From Thelephora terrestris (Eukaryota; Basidiomycota; Agaricomycetes; Thelephorales; Thelephoraceae), in the NCBI GenBank assembly GCA_015956445.1, contig WIUZ02000006.1, positions 806,001 to 870,000 of the forward strand: a stretch of 64,000 bases of DNA, in the 5' to 3' direction. The notes under the pieces were generated by a model that saw only the letters and a program-made list of their open reading frames with translations, was not told the origin of the DNA and did not search any database. Numbering within the stretch: position 1 is the first letter of the stretch; every line of letters begins with the position of its first letter. The translations under genes were made by a program, and so were the position numbers. Below, one piece after another: positions 45,582 to 56,916 of the stretch.

Positions 45582-45656
45582 TTTTAACGGTGAGGAGGAA
45601 CGGATGAAAAGTCGATCGCCAAACAGGCGCCCTGTCAGACCCCTCACCAGCCCGCC
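45582..45656. promoter_or_regulatory. 75-bp bidirectional promoter between NOP7 and SMD2
   Basis: Only 75 bp lie between the NOP7 start codon (minus strand) and the SMD2 start codon (plus strand). Both core promoters and 5' leaders must be packed here or overlap. No TATA box is seen. Confidence 0.6.
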
Positions 45657-46275
45657 ATGAGGTGCGCACCTTCCAACCGAAAAATCGCTCATCATACGTG
45701 CAAACCGTGGCTAATCGACTCGCTTTTTCAGCCAATACGTGCACGTCCCAAAATCAGAGTTGGATGAGGCTCAGCTGCGAGCATTAGAGGAGCACGAGAT
45801 CAGCCAAGGACCGTTGTCCGTCCTTCAACAAGCAGTTCGAAATCACACCCAAGTGCTGATCTCGCTGCGAAACAACAAGAAACTGCTAGCGAGGGTCAAA
45901 GCCTTTGATAGGCATAGCAACATGGTGCGTGCTCGCGCTGTGTCGAGCTGCAGGGGCTAAATTATCCGACAGGTGCTTGAGAACGTGAAGGAGGTGAGAC
46001 CACGATGCCTTAGGTCTTTACAAACCCCCTGATACCAGCCATTTCAGATGTGGACGGAGATGCCGAAAGGCAAGAATAAGAAGCCAGTAAACAAGGATCG
46101 ATTCATCAGCAAAATGTTCCTCAGGTGGGTCTCATCTTGCCGGATGCATGCTCTCAGCGGAAAACTCACGCTTTCGTCAGGGGTGACTCTGTTATTTTGA
46201 GTGAGTGAAATAGACAGACTTCGGTTACGGTCCACCACTAACATCTTTCTATCAGTTCTGCGAAACACTGCCTAG
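45657..46275 (+). CDS. SMD2: Small nuclear ribonucleoprotein Sm D2
   Basis: This is a core Sm-ring subunit of the spliceosomal snRNPs. Six exons give 111 residues: 45657-45661 (only ATGAG), 45732-45924, 45973-45993, 46048-46124, 46181-46200 and 46256-46275. The product starts [20 protein letters not shown] and has [18 protein letters not shown], then [28 protein letters not shown] and [18 protein letters not shown], and ends SVILILRNTA. All of these match Sm D2, and the two Sm motifs are intact. The first exon is chosen because ATG-AG spliced to CCAATACGTG restores the usual MS[10 protein letters not shown] start. The reading frame downstream of that junction has no ATG at its head. Confidence 0.95.
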
Positions 46276-46393
46276 AACTCGGGAAGCAGTATCCCTTCTG
46301 GTAATCTGATAAAACGAGGAGATTGTCACAATTCATGATATTCAAGCCCGGGTTCTGGTAGCAGTAATTGTACAATGGCGGAAGATATGTATC

Positions 46394-49300
46394 CTAGATA
46401 CGGCCTTTCAGTTCCTCCTCAAATTCTCGAATAGTGTCGAAGATGACACCCAGAGCAATCAACCCTAAGGTTCTCGCTCCCATCACATCCCTCTCTTCCT
46501 GAGTAAGCCTCCACAACGCCCAAGCCTTCCTCAACTTGGTATCATACCCGTCCTCCTCGGAAATCAGCTCATTTCTGACACCCTTCACCTGCAAACTCGT
46601 TTGATCTCTCAACTTGGAGATCATGTCACGTCGTTGGCGCGGCTGCGATGTCGTCGCAACGATGGTGCCCACGACCGCCTCCTCCTCGGTGAGCATGGCG
46701 TTGCGACCACGCGAAATTGTGTAGGAGCAGCATATCGTTTTGAGCTCCGCCGCGTACCTGTCAAAAAGCGTAAAAGCACTGGCACGATGATCAGGGTCGA
46801 CGTCCTCGTCTATGAACTCGGTAATTCGACCATAGACGGCGACGTCGACCTGATCGTCATCCCGTATGCTCATCCGCCCGAATTGTGCAAGCAAACGATC
46901 TTCTTCGTCCTCTTCTTCATCCAATTTCTTTCGCTGCTTTCGGCCCACTGCCTGAACGATATCGAGAGCAGGCAGTTCGATCGCCCTGAAAAGTCGGCCA
47001 ATGGCCCGTTGACTTTCATACCAGTCTGCGCTCCTACTATCGTTCATGGTCTCCGGCTGGTTCCAATCAGGCTTTCTTTTGAACTTCAGTTTCGGTATCT
47101 TGTCCAATGGGACTGGAGTGGAACTCTTTGGATAATCGACGGCGTCGCTGTGTAGCTGCGCCAATGTCATGCAATCATCGTCGAAGATGGACTTGCCGCT
47201 TTGATCTGCGATGATTAGCCAGTTGATCGCAACGAGGCCCAAAACCTGTGAAAGGTAGGTGACTTGCACACATTCGTAAAGAGGTGCTCACATCCGAGTT
47301 AATGTAGTCCGTCACGAATTCGGCAACGTCGTCCATAGTACACTTCCAAGCAAGCAGTTTCTTCGGTGCGTCCGTGTAGGCGGCCGCTGGGTACGTCCTT
47401 CGAATAGGAAGAGTGTGTAACGGAGCGATATTGTACTGAATTTTGTTTTGGTTGAGTAATCAGCGGGAATGCTAGCCGCCAAGCCACTCACTACATCCCC
47501 ATCTAGATCCCCACCCCCCGTCTTTGAGGGAATCGGTCGGTCACCTGTGCAGTACGGTACACTAAGTTTACTAGAGAGCTGACAAAAGAGTGTATTGTAC
47601 CTTTTATGGAGAAGACAACGGCGTTCGGCAATGGCTCTTGCTCGAAAGGCGACCCAGGCGGGGGGCAACCAATCGCCCTGACGATTTGAATATCACCTGG
47701 GTGGATAACGGGGGACCTGCCGTTGCTCAGATGGTTAACGAGCCAGATTAGAACAGCACCCATACCTGGTAACCACCATGTCACCCTCGAGGTATTCCAA
47801 TTTCCTTGTTTGTTGGTTTACGATGCAAGCAAAAACTTCGTTGGGTGCAAGCCATCCGTGGACATCAGCAACCCCAACCAACGTGTATCCATCGATTGGG
47901 ATTCGAGCATGGTGTTTGAGTTCTCGAAGAACGTGATTGATGGCAAAGTCCATTAGGTGCTTGTAGAAGGGGTCCTTTTGCATCGGAACGCCGAGTTTGT
48001 GAAGGTGGTACATGATAGAAGGGAGGCGGAATGATGCACCCAGACCGTACTGTTCAAGCAAATTCCCAGCCCGTTCAAATTCCTGTCTGGAGTTTTGAGC
48101 TTCCCGAACAGCCATATCCTGGTAGTCCTTGAAGACCTGATAATCAACACCGAGGGCTTCGAGCACCATGATAAGCGGGCGGTTGAGGTAAAATGGACTG
48201 GGACGGTCGAATGCTCGAGCGATCTCGATTTCTGACCATTCGGGCGCCTCAAATTTGATCATCGAAGGACGCAGGACGAGCTCACGACCGCTTTGACGAT
48301 GGTCGACGCTCACCATTCCCTGTACAAGCAGAGTTGGTATGTGATTCAATGAAAACCAATATGGCGGAGTGTGCGTACCTTGCACCCTTGGAAGCGGATC
48401 TGGAAACACTTTGGGTAGATACGAACCCGTTTGGCACTTCGCCGCCTCGCGCGCATAGTATCCCAAATTTGTTTGGCGAGCTCGGGTGAGATCGTTCCAA
48501 CCCCGTCAGTGAAGTTCCATGTCCCAGAGGAGGGATTGCCTTGAACTTTGAACACTTTGATGTCGGATATCGTCTGAATCTCCTCCGGTTCAATGGATAC
48601 ACCAGAGTCTGTGGATGTGAAAGCCTGGCTGATTCTGGCCCCGTATCTCCCTGGACAGTAAATAAGCTGCGGGTCACGGGCGTTGTCGAAGTCTCCCAAG
48701 GAATCGATTATGGAGGCAGGGTCGACCAAGTCCCTAAACTCGTTCCTGAATGGGCGCATGAACCAGACGGAGTGCTCCTTGAGAGCCGACTGTGAGTAGG
48801 CAAGGAACCGATAGTCTCGTCCGGCGATTTTCAGCCCAGTTTCGCGAAGGATTGTGCCATACCGCTTTTTCACGAAGGTCGCGCCGTCCACCTCTCGGTC
48901 AAAGCGAAACTGCAACCTTGTCTCCTCCTCAAAAGTCACCCGGACGAAACACGAGTGACGGTCCGGGTACCTTCTGAAAACCCTATTGGAGCGCTCCGGG
49001 AACGGACCACCGAACTTCATCCCCGTGGGTGTGACAGAGACATGGTAGCAGGAGAAGGTGTCTTCCAATGCCATGTCTGCGAGGCTTTTGGTTTCTGGTA
49101 CATATTCCCGTGCTACCTTGAAGAACAACTTGCGAATGAAATCGGGATGGGGGTCCCAGGTAGTTTCTTTGAGCGTGGTACCGAAGGACCGAATAACGCC
49201 GACCGTATGCTTCACGTTCTTTGACCGGATGAGGTCCCCTACCGCTTGTCGGAGAGCCAATATCTCTCGAAAGTCGACCTGTGCATCCCGTACGATTTTT

Positions 49301-50229
49301 TCCAGCTGAAATGCGACCTCGAACTCGAGTTGAGCCAACCATAATTCGAACCGCCTGATGAGTTCCACGGAAAAAAGCTTTCGGCGTTCCTTGGGGTAGA
49401 GGTCGCCTTTCTCTTTGTTGAGGGGGCTGATTTTATGAAGTGCACGGAACATCTCTAAAGAACCCCTGGAATCGCATGTGAACCGGACGGAGAGGGAGGC
49501 GTATGCTACGACCCGTTCGTGGTCAGGGTCAAGCGACGAAGTTCTTGTCCTTTTGAAAGGGGAAGAACCGGGAGGGATCATTTCCTCGAAAACTGGGGCG
49601 GAATCAAGGTTGAAATAGATTACTGGGCAAGGACCATCCATTCCATAGGACACCCAGTTGATTTGCGCGGACCGTAGGGCGATTATATTTGGGCCAAAAG
49701 TGACTCTGAATTCCCGTCGGTCTTCATCGTAGCCCAGAAGGCCCACCGGGTCAAGGGACTTTTCCCACTCGGAGGAGAAGACATAGTCCCTACACTCCCA
49801 CCCGAATTCAATTCTGCGAATGGGGATGCGATTGGCCTCCGCCTCTGTGGTCCTTTTCTGTTTCTCTGCCTCTGCGTGAGGATTAACGTAAGGGGTGCGT
49901 AAGAGTTTATCCACGATATCTGTGCGTGGGTTGGTGTTTGATCGCTCAAAGAAGACTCGTCTCTGGCCGCATTTGAAGATAACGAGAGGGTAATCTCCCC
50001 CAAACTCCTGGAGAAATCGGAAAGCCACACTTGGTAGCGCGACGGTGAATCTCCCACAACCGCTGTGACCCCTTCCGGTCCTCTTGTTCCTGTGGAGTTG
50101 TACCTCAAGGTTGACCGGAATCGAACCCCATAGGGTGAGATAGTCTTCGCGGTGGAGGATTCGTGCGATCTCGATGATGACCTCTTCCTTGCTGACCGAG
50201 TAGCTTAGCCCCCGCATAAAGACTTCCAT
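46394..50229 (-). CDS. RNA-dependent RNA polymerase of the RNA-silencing pathway
   Basis: This is a cellular eukaryotic RdRP (QDE-1/RDR type) that makes double-stranded RNA for small-RNA silencing. The first exon is long: 50229 to about 48380, from MEVFMRGLSYSVSKEEVI. It holds an RRM-like N-terminus, then FTDGVGTISPELAKQIW and YPKCFQIRFQGCKG, hallmarks of the polymerase core. Later exons carry LRPSMIKFEAPEW, the region YLEGDMVVTRSPVIHPGDIQ, the catalytic GGGDLDGDYN (three Asp in DLDGD, near 47495-47510), and MTLAQLHSDAVDYPKSSTPV, then LKFKRKPDWNQPE. The end FEEELKGRI stops at 46394. The protein is about 1,100 residues with all conserved blocks, so it is probably active. Confidence 0.93.
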
Positions 50230-50475
50230 CTGGAGTGTTCATTAGCCTCGATATACAAGGGTTTGTTTCCTGCTCACGATGTTTCCGACGTCGAAGCACT
50301 AGGGAGTGTGGCGGCTCTGGGCAAGTGCCGGCGTCCTTTTCAATCAGGTGGCCGAAGTAGTACTGTATTCTTCCCGTCCCGTGATATGGGCTGGTAACGC
50401 AAGCAAGAATCCAGGGCGAAGCTATTCCTACACCAACAAAAACAGTCCTGGGGCAGCATCACATCCACCCTGCCT

Positions 50476-50903
50476 TCATTTCCGGCGCAACGCTGGTATG
50501 ATCTGGCGAAGTTCCCTCTCGCATGCCGTCAATTTATCTTTGATCCTTTCCTGTGACTGAAGTATTTGACCGCGAACGTCCATTAGATGCGTAGAGACTC
50601 ACGGGGTCTTCAAGGTGCCGGTTTCTCTCGAACTCATAGCGAACCCAGGCTATCGTCTCAGACCGGGTGTGGCGCGGCAAAGCTTGAGAGGATAGGTCAT
50701 AGGTGAATAGACATTTCAAGTTTGAGGCTTAGGGGTATTTCCGTACAACGTGTCGCGCGTATTGCATTTCTATACAGGTTAAGAACCTGCTGTCTGAGAA
50801 TAAAATGCTTGAGGGAAGGACCAGCTAGAAACCTGGACGACTTTGCCGTTGAACTTGTGACGATCATCGAAAGGGTGACCTTGCGTACTGCCAAACACTT
50901 CAT
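50476..50903 (-). CDS. LYR-motif mitochondrial protein (LYRM2-like)
   Basis: This small mitochondrial-matrix-type protein has the LYR motif: LKHFILRQQVLNLYRNAIRA. Second and third helices follow (ETIAWVRYEFERNRHLEDP, then ERIKDKLTACERELRQI). Three exons join in frame, the last beginning after a cacag acceptor and ending PALRRK at 50476. The arrangement (F-x-LR-x2-VL-x-LYR, then W-R-x-EFERN) is that of LYRM2. LYR proteins act with acyl carrier protein in complex I or iron-sulfur assembly. Two in-frame Met codons are possible, at 50903 and 50867; the basic N-terminus fits a presequence. It diverges from the next gene with only 43 bp between starts. Confidence 0.87.
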
Positions 50904-50946
50904 CCGACTTTTACCACTTACCCCCTCAACTTGTCCTTACTCCACA
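50904..50946. promoter_or_regulatory. 43-bp gap between divergent starts
   Basis: The LYR-protein start (50903) and the start of the RD/RE-rich gene (50947) are 43 bp apart. At least one promoter must overlap the other gene's leader or coding region, unless the LYR gene uses its second Met. Confidence 0.5.
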
Positions 50947-53900
50947 ATGACGGCCCCTGATATCGAATCTAGCTCAGCCCCAGTCACGCCTTTGACCCTC
51001 GATGATATTGATGACCTTTCAGAGTCTGTCAGAAAAATCGTAGTGGAAAGCGAGGATGATGAAGACACTTCGAAGCCAACCGACGCACCACGTCCTTTCT
51101 ACATATACACCAGAGCCCAAGCCCTTCGCCTCTCCAAGTCACCTCTCGTACAGTGCCCGCAAGGAATGCCAGATTTCAAAGAATGGTTTGGGTAGGTCCC
51201 ACCCCAGATTTCTTTCAGCCTTGCCCTGAGCATTGCCTTTACTCAAAGTGACTGGAACGAACAATCCTCAACGAAGAGAGATTCAGATGCTTCTACGTCA
51301 CTTGTAAACGGAAGGGACAGGCGGTATGTTTCGTTCATGCTCGCGAGCGCTTCTTTGGTTTATCGAGCCTCGGCTTCCGTAGCTTCAGGCGGGATGCAGA
51401 CGACGCTGGTGGGTTCCTTCGTCCAAACTCAAAATACCTCTCACCACTCCTTTGCAGAAAATTCTACATCCCGGAATTTCCGGACCACTTTGGCGCAACC
51501 TTCACAAATGGGCAACTTCCGACACCAGTCGACTCGAACAACAGAACGAGACCGTGAGAAAGGGTCTGGGGAAGACAGAGAAGCTAAGGATGGCCAGGAA
51601 CGACTTCGGAGCGTACGTGTAGCTTATTCCAACTCTCGAATTCTTTCCAGGCTCAATCCATGCTAGCTTTCCGACAAATTTGATCGAGATCGCCTTGGTT
51701 CGTCTTCTATGCAACGCGCGATCCTGATACAGAGCGTGTCGTTCCCCCTAACCTCTCAAATCCAGCGTCGAATAGGCTTAACGGTCAACCTACTATAACT
51801 AACGGTGCGCGAAGATCGGAGGCAAGAGAGCCAACTAAGAGGAGGAATGGAGAAGCAAGTGAAGATTGGAGACGAGGTTTGAATCGCACTGCGTCCTCAT
51901 CTTGTGGGCTAACAGTTCCCACAGGCACAGAGACCGTGCGACAGGGTCGAGACCGGGATACTCGTGAGAGGCCACGTTCCAAGGTCCGGGACTCATCTCG
52001 CGGCAGACGCGACACGTCCACCAGTAGGCGGGAGCGTGATCACGACGATAAGGACAGGGATCGTGCCCGTCGATTTGACCGGGATGACAGAGATCGACCT
52101 ATCCGAGGCATGGACCATTACTCTCCTCCGCGAGACAGGGACGACGAATCACGACGATGGCGGGACGATGGAAAACGAGATGAGAGGCTGACTGCAAAGA
52201 GGGAGCGCGAGAGAGAAGACAAGGATAAAGATCGAGACAACCGTTGGCAGACCGCAGAAGACCGGGATAGCCGTCTCAAACGCGTCGCTGGTCGGGACAA
52301 GAAGAACGCAGACGACGGGAAAGACAGGGATCGTCGGGACGATCGTGATAAAGACAAGGAGAGGGAGCCTGCATGGATGGAGACTTACATTCCAGACGCC
52401 TCTGGTGGGATCCTGGGTGGTAAGACTGACGGTGAGATGGACAGTATCCAGGCATGGAAGAAGGGTATGAAGGAGAAAGAGGAGAGAGATAAAGCTGCCG
52501 CTGCAAAGGATCTACCATCAGGACCCCAACCAGACCCAGCCGGAGAGGCCGAATCGATGAATGAATTGTTCAAGATGATGACCAAACGCGAGGCCGATAA
52601 GAAGGCTGGACGGGATGTTGTTCAGGATACAGATGACCCCGTGCCTCCTCTTAGTGAGTGATTGTCCATCCGTCGGAAACTCTTGTCTTGACCATGAGCC
52701 AGACCCCGCACGCAGTCAGGAAGGTGGCTCGTCCCCTCTCACTCCGAGCTCCACCGATCCTCGTTCGTTTGTTTCGGACTGCTCCCTCTCCCAACCAGCA
52801 TCCACAATTTTTTCCGCTCCTCCTCTGGAAACCCAACGAAGTGCTTCTAGATTTTTCCCTACTCCCCTCAACCAAGAGTCTGTTACCATCTCCCAGAAAC
52901 AGACACAATCGCCTGCCTCGGAGTACAACCCGCCTCAAACCTCCCGCCTGCTCGGTCTAAGTTCTCGCACGTCCTCGACTTCTGGAGGTGTAAAACCTCA
53001 GACTGCTGTGGAAAACGTCATGGGAGTACCCCAGCATACGTCGCAACCAATGCCTCCACATCAGCCCGAGCTCGGGTCGAGGCCATCTCCAGACATGCAG
53101 TACAGGCTTCGTCCAGACTCAGCTTTGGGGTTCGGTCGGCCCGACGTCATCCGTCAAAGAGATCCGTCTCCGTTCGATCAAGTTCCCCACGGACAGTATG
53201 AGGACAAGGAGCTTTATGTGCAGCAATTCGAGCCTCAGCGCCGAGCGTCAGGAATGTCGAACGTGTCGTCAGATGGATCGTTCGTTGACGTCGGCTTCGT
53301 GGGAAATGGAAGCGGAAGCGCGGTCGATCTTATATCTGGGACCCCCAGCGGACCGAATTATTCTTCCGGCAAAGGAAGCAGGTTTGCCAAGTTCTTCGAC
53401 AGCAAGGGCGGGAAGCCGATGCTCGCAAGCCTGACATCGCCTTCGCCGACACAAGGACATCGTCCGGACAGCCAGGCAGATCCTCGCACGATGGACGATA
53501 TTTTTGCGATGTTGCAGAATTCTGCAAGCCAAGTAAGTAACCGCAGAGTTTACGGGACGGATCTTTATTGAAACTGAATCGGAATAGGGACAACGTGGTC
53601 AAGTGAATCCATTGTATATGCTTTCGCAGCAAGGAAGCTCTTTCGGACAGAGCCAACCGGTCCAACAGCATCACTTGCCCCCGAATACGCGTTTGGACGC
53701 GTTGTACGACAGTCGTTTCGAAGACAAGAGTTTCGTTCCAGATGGAATGGTCCCTGGCTTGCGTTCTACCGTTCCACCGCCGAATAGAGTCCGTGACGTT
53801 GGCGGTTTGAACTACTTACCCGAGCATTTGGACGAGCAGTTCGGCGCCAACCGGGCCCCGGTGCAACACCGAGGCGATGTTTATGGCAATAGCGCACAAC

Positions 53901-54562
53901 AGATATACTCCCAGGGTCAACAACAGCCAAATTATCTGCGTAATGGGCCACTACAACAGGTACCCTTCCGGGGAAACCCATCGCCGATCTCGAGCCAAAA
54001 TCCACTGCAGGCGCTCCCTCAAGCACAGCGACTGCCCCACGGGTTGGCGAACCTCGGCAATCGACCTCCTCACGATTCGAACCAATTCTTCGGAAACGGG
54101 ATACAACAATTGCAGAACCATCAGAACGTACTTCACACGCATTCGAACGGTCTCACGCAACCGCAGGCGAACTATCCCAATCTGCAGAGTATCGGTGGTG
54201 GTGGGCCTCAGATCCGTCTGGGACCTGGGCAGCAGCAACATCACCAAGGGTTGGTTGGGCACAACGTTCTCGGTGGACATTCCGGAGGGTTGGACGTTCG
54301 GAGCGGGGTCACGCAAGCTCAACAGCAGCTGATCGGTGGACTTCAAGGCGTTGGAGGATATGGAGGACAGGGACAGTTGAGTCACGCGCAACTGCAGGCA
54401 CAACTGTTGCGACAACAGCAACAACGACAGCAACTTCTTTCACAGGGAATGGTCCCGCACATCGCTCACTTGCAACAAGCTGGGGGTGTACATGGGCATA
54501 ACCAACCGGCGCAAGACCTGATGGCTCTGCTGATGGGCAATGGCGGTATACACAGGGAATGA
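50947..54562 (+). CDS. Long disordered RD/RE-rich and Q-rich protein, possibly 4E-T-like
   Basis: One gene of at least eight exons encodes about 1,000 residues. The N-terminus is acidic (SSAPVTPLTLDDIDDLSES). Then comes a conserved-looking block, PFYIYTRAQALRLSKSPLV then GMPDFKEWFGDWNEQ, which crosses an intron in frame. A long run of Arg-Asp/Arg-Glu repeats follows (about 51930-52370), then PAWMETYIPDASGGILGG with IQAWKKGMKEKEERD and MNELFKMMTKRE. The C-terminal half is rich in Pro, Ser and Gln and ends with a Gln tract and QPAQDLMALLMGNGG. The YT-x-AQ-x-L block near the N-terminus and the general layout recall eIF4E transporters, which recruit mRNAs to decay bodies. The match to the Y-x4-L-phi eIF4E motif is not exact, so this is only a suggestion. 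Confidence 0.75.
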
Positions 54563-55842
54563 GTTGGCGGGTGGTGTTTGTGATTTCTGTTTTGTTCATT
54601 GGACTCGAAGATTCGTGCAAGCTTACTTTTTTTTCTCGTGGCATGTCTTTGTAATTCTGCTTCTGTCATATGGTGGTTCCCGTCTTTAAAGGGATGGGGA
54701 TGTTGGACGTCACAGGATGACGAAATGTGTGAGATGGGATAATCCGGATATTTCGATCGGGAGAAGGCACGCGATCAGTAGGTAATGTGTAGATATCTGG
54801 ATAAGTAAGGCCGCGGGTGCAGTTGAGATTGACAGGAGGAACGGTTATAAAAAAACGATGACAGGGCATAAGTATGGGTGGAAACACACTGAACGGTCAC
54901 CGTGTGTGCTTCATAAGGAACTTTAAAGAAATGGTAAGGAGCACACAAAGGCCGAGTTCAATAACCTTGAGATGGATGGAGGCGCGCGATTTAAATAAGA
55001 ATTGGCTTCGAGGAATTCCCAGTGAGTGCGATCAGAACGAAAGATGATCGAAAAAAAGTCATTCTCTGTACCCGACGGAGCTTGTTCTCGGGCAGGATGA
55101 TGAGGAGCGGGCATAAGGCGTCGTGCTGGTAAGAAGGAGAGAGACGGATGTTATAAGGCTACTATTGTCTCCCAGGCTTCGAGTGGATGGCGCGTATACG
55201 GGTATTCGAGTGTAAGTATTACCGGATTTGACTGATATAGGTACACCACGGCTTTCCATCCGAAGGGGCTTTAACGAAAACTGTGGCTGTAGACGCGCTG
55301 ACTCTTTGAGATTGACGGATCACGAAGAGTGGTGAGCCGGGGGTGTGTTCTTGCCGGGTCTGTCATCCGGCGGTTGAGGAAAGGCAGATGCTGGGTGGTT
55401 TCAAAGAGGAGTGGACCGGGTACCGGTATTGAAGTAATCGGCTCAGCCACCGCCTTTGAAGGACACACGCTCACAGCGTACACGCGATCCGTGGCAGAAA
55501 TGATGAGCGGGTGTGACTGATCGAAGGGATTCCGGATTGGTTTTCCGTGGTTTCATCCGTGCCATTGTGGACTCGTGTGCGGGCGCAGGGGCGAGGAAGG
55601 ACGTGCTAGGTGCGAGCGGTGAGTTTGTGGCACAAACTGGAGCATATTTTCCAAGGTAAAAAGTCGGATGGAGAATTGGGCGAGACAGCGAGCGGCTTCT
55701 GACTAAGCGGAAAGTGATTGGCACAATTGAAAATTACACGCGATTACTTTGGCTGGGAGTGCGTTCTCGTACACACATCTGCCTCGTTGCAGAACGCGAG
55801 GTGGATATTCGACCGCATTCAAAGGCGGCCAGCACCTGTCCT

Positions 55843-55904
55843 CCGCTCTTTATTTTCCTTTTCTCCCTCTCTCTCTCTCTCTACTCTCTCTCCCCCTCCT
55901 TCTC
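55843..55904 (+). repeat. CT-rich tract (pyrimidine microsatellite)
   Basis: A run of almost pure T and C that includes repeated CT units at 55866-55882 and again after 55884. Strings of this kind are common near promoters and transcription starts in mushroom genes. A second CT tract lies at 56841-56858. Confidence 0.7.
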
Positions 55905-56840
55905 AAGACCCTCCGCGCCCCGTCGGATATCATCCCAGATATTCGTAGATCACCTGCACTCAATCCTCGTTGAGTAACTCCGTCCAGACCTTCGATTAAA
56001 TTCGACAGATCTCCCCTGGGTCACCCCACTAAACCGAATCCGACCTCACCACTCTCTTTTCGACCGTTTTTCTCTGCCACCGCTCGCCCACACACTCCTT
56101 TGCCTTAACATACCAGCTCACATTCACTCCCTAATTCCCAAGCCGAGAGCACCGCTGTTTCCCTGAATGTACGTCTTGCGTTCCGTTCACCCGGCTTTTG
56201 CTTCCGCTCACACGATGGACCGTGCAGTCCCAGGAGCCGTTCGCAAAAGGTGAGACCGTCTGTCCATGCATATAGTTCCAAGGTCGTAAAACGTGGCACG
56301 GTTAAATGTTCCGAGGACCCTCCTCCCGATTTCAGGATGGACATAAGCCGGTTTAGGCTGATGGTCGTTATGCGATCACGAAATTCCTTTCTGGCGCTCA
56401 CTTTAATTTATTAATTATTTTATTTTGTTTGTTGGGAGGATAACTTTTCAACTACAGCCTCTAGCTTGATCCTTTTATTCGTGCAGTCTGTTCCATCTTT
56501 GTTTCCTCTCCCCCTTCGTCCTCTTCGTCGTTTCATGCGACGGCGGCGAAGACGGCACGACAAGCGACACGATCTGTAGGCCCGGTTGTCTACCCCAACG
56601 ACCACGGACGATAATCGTCACGATTTCTTCTTCTTCCCGCCCTTATCGCTCTTCACGCTTCTTTCCCCCCCTTGACGAACTAGAACGCTAACCTCCAACC
56701 TCCACCCAAACAGCTTCCCCCCAAATCACATCCAACCCGCTTACTCATCTAGATATCTCGTGAGTCTCATCTTTCCTCACTCTCGACGCGATCGTGGTCC
56801 ACCCGCTTGGTTCGAGTTGTATTAAACTCTTTGTTTCATT

Positions 56841-56858
56841 TCTCTCTCTCTCTCTCTT
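56841..56858 (+). repeat. CT microsatellite before the cyclin start
   Basis: About eight CT units lie 59 bp upstream of the cyclin start codon, probably within its 5' leader. Confidence 0.7.
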
Positions 56859-56916
56859 ATTACTCGCCCAGCGCGCTCGTTCCATTCCCGCCCACCTCTC
56901 CTTCCACTCTTTTGTC

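Larger units (their letters stand above)
54563..56916. other. Long intergenic region and cyclin 5' leader
   Basis: No gene is seen in 2.35 kb. Nearer the cyclin (about 55840-56916) the plus strand becomes pyrimidine-rich with two CT tracts, as in the long leaders of fungal genes. The part around 54600-55700 has only short unrelated open frames. Confidence 0.5.

Noticed and set aside
45739-45960. SMD2 starting at a GTG codon
   Set aside because: A spliced ATG exon at 45657-45661 restores the conserved [12 protein letters not shown] start, so no unusual start codon is needed.
50229-50903. LYR-protein gene as an upstream exon of the RdRP
   Set aside because: It has its own start, stop and complete three-helix fold, and the RdRP has a good start at 50229.
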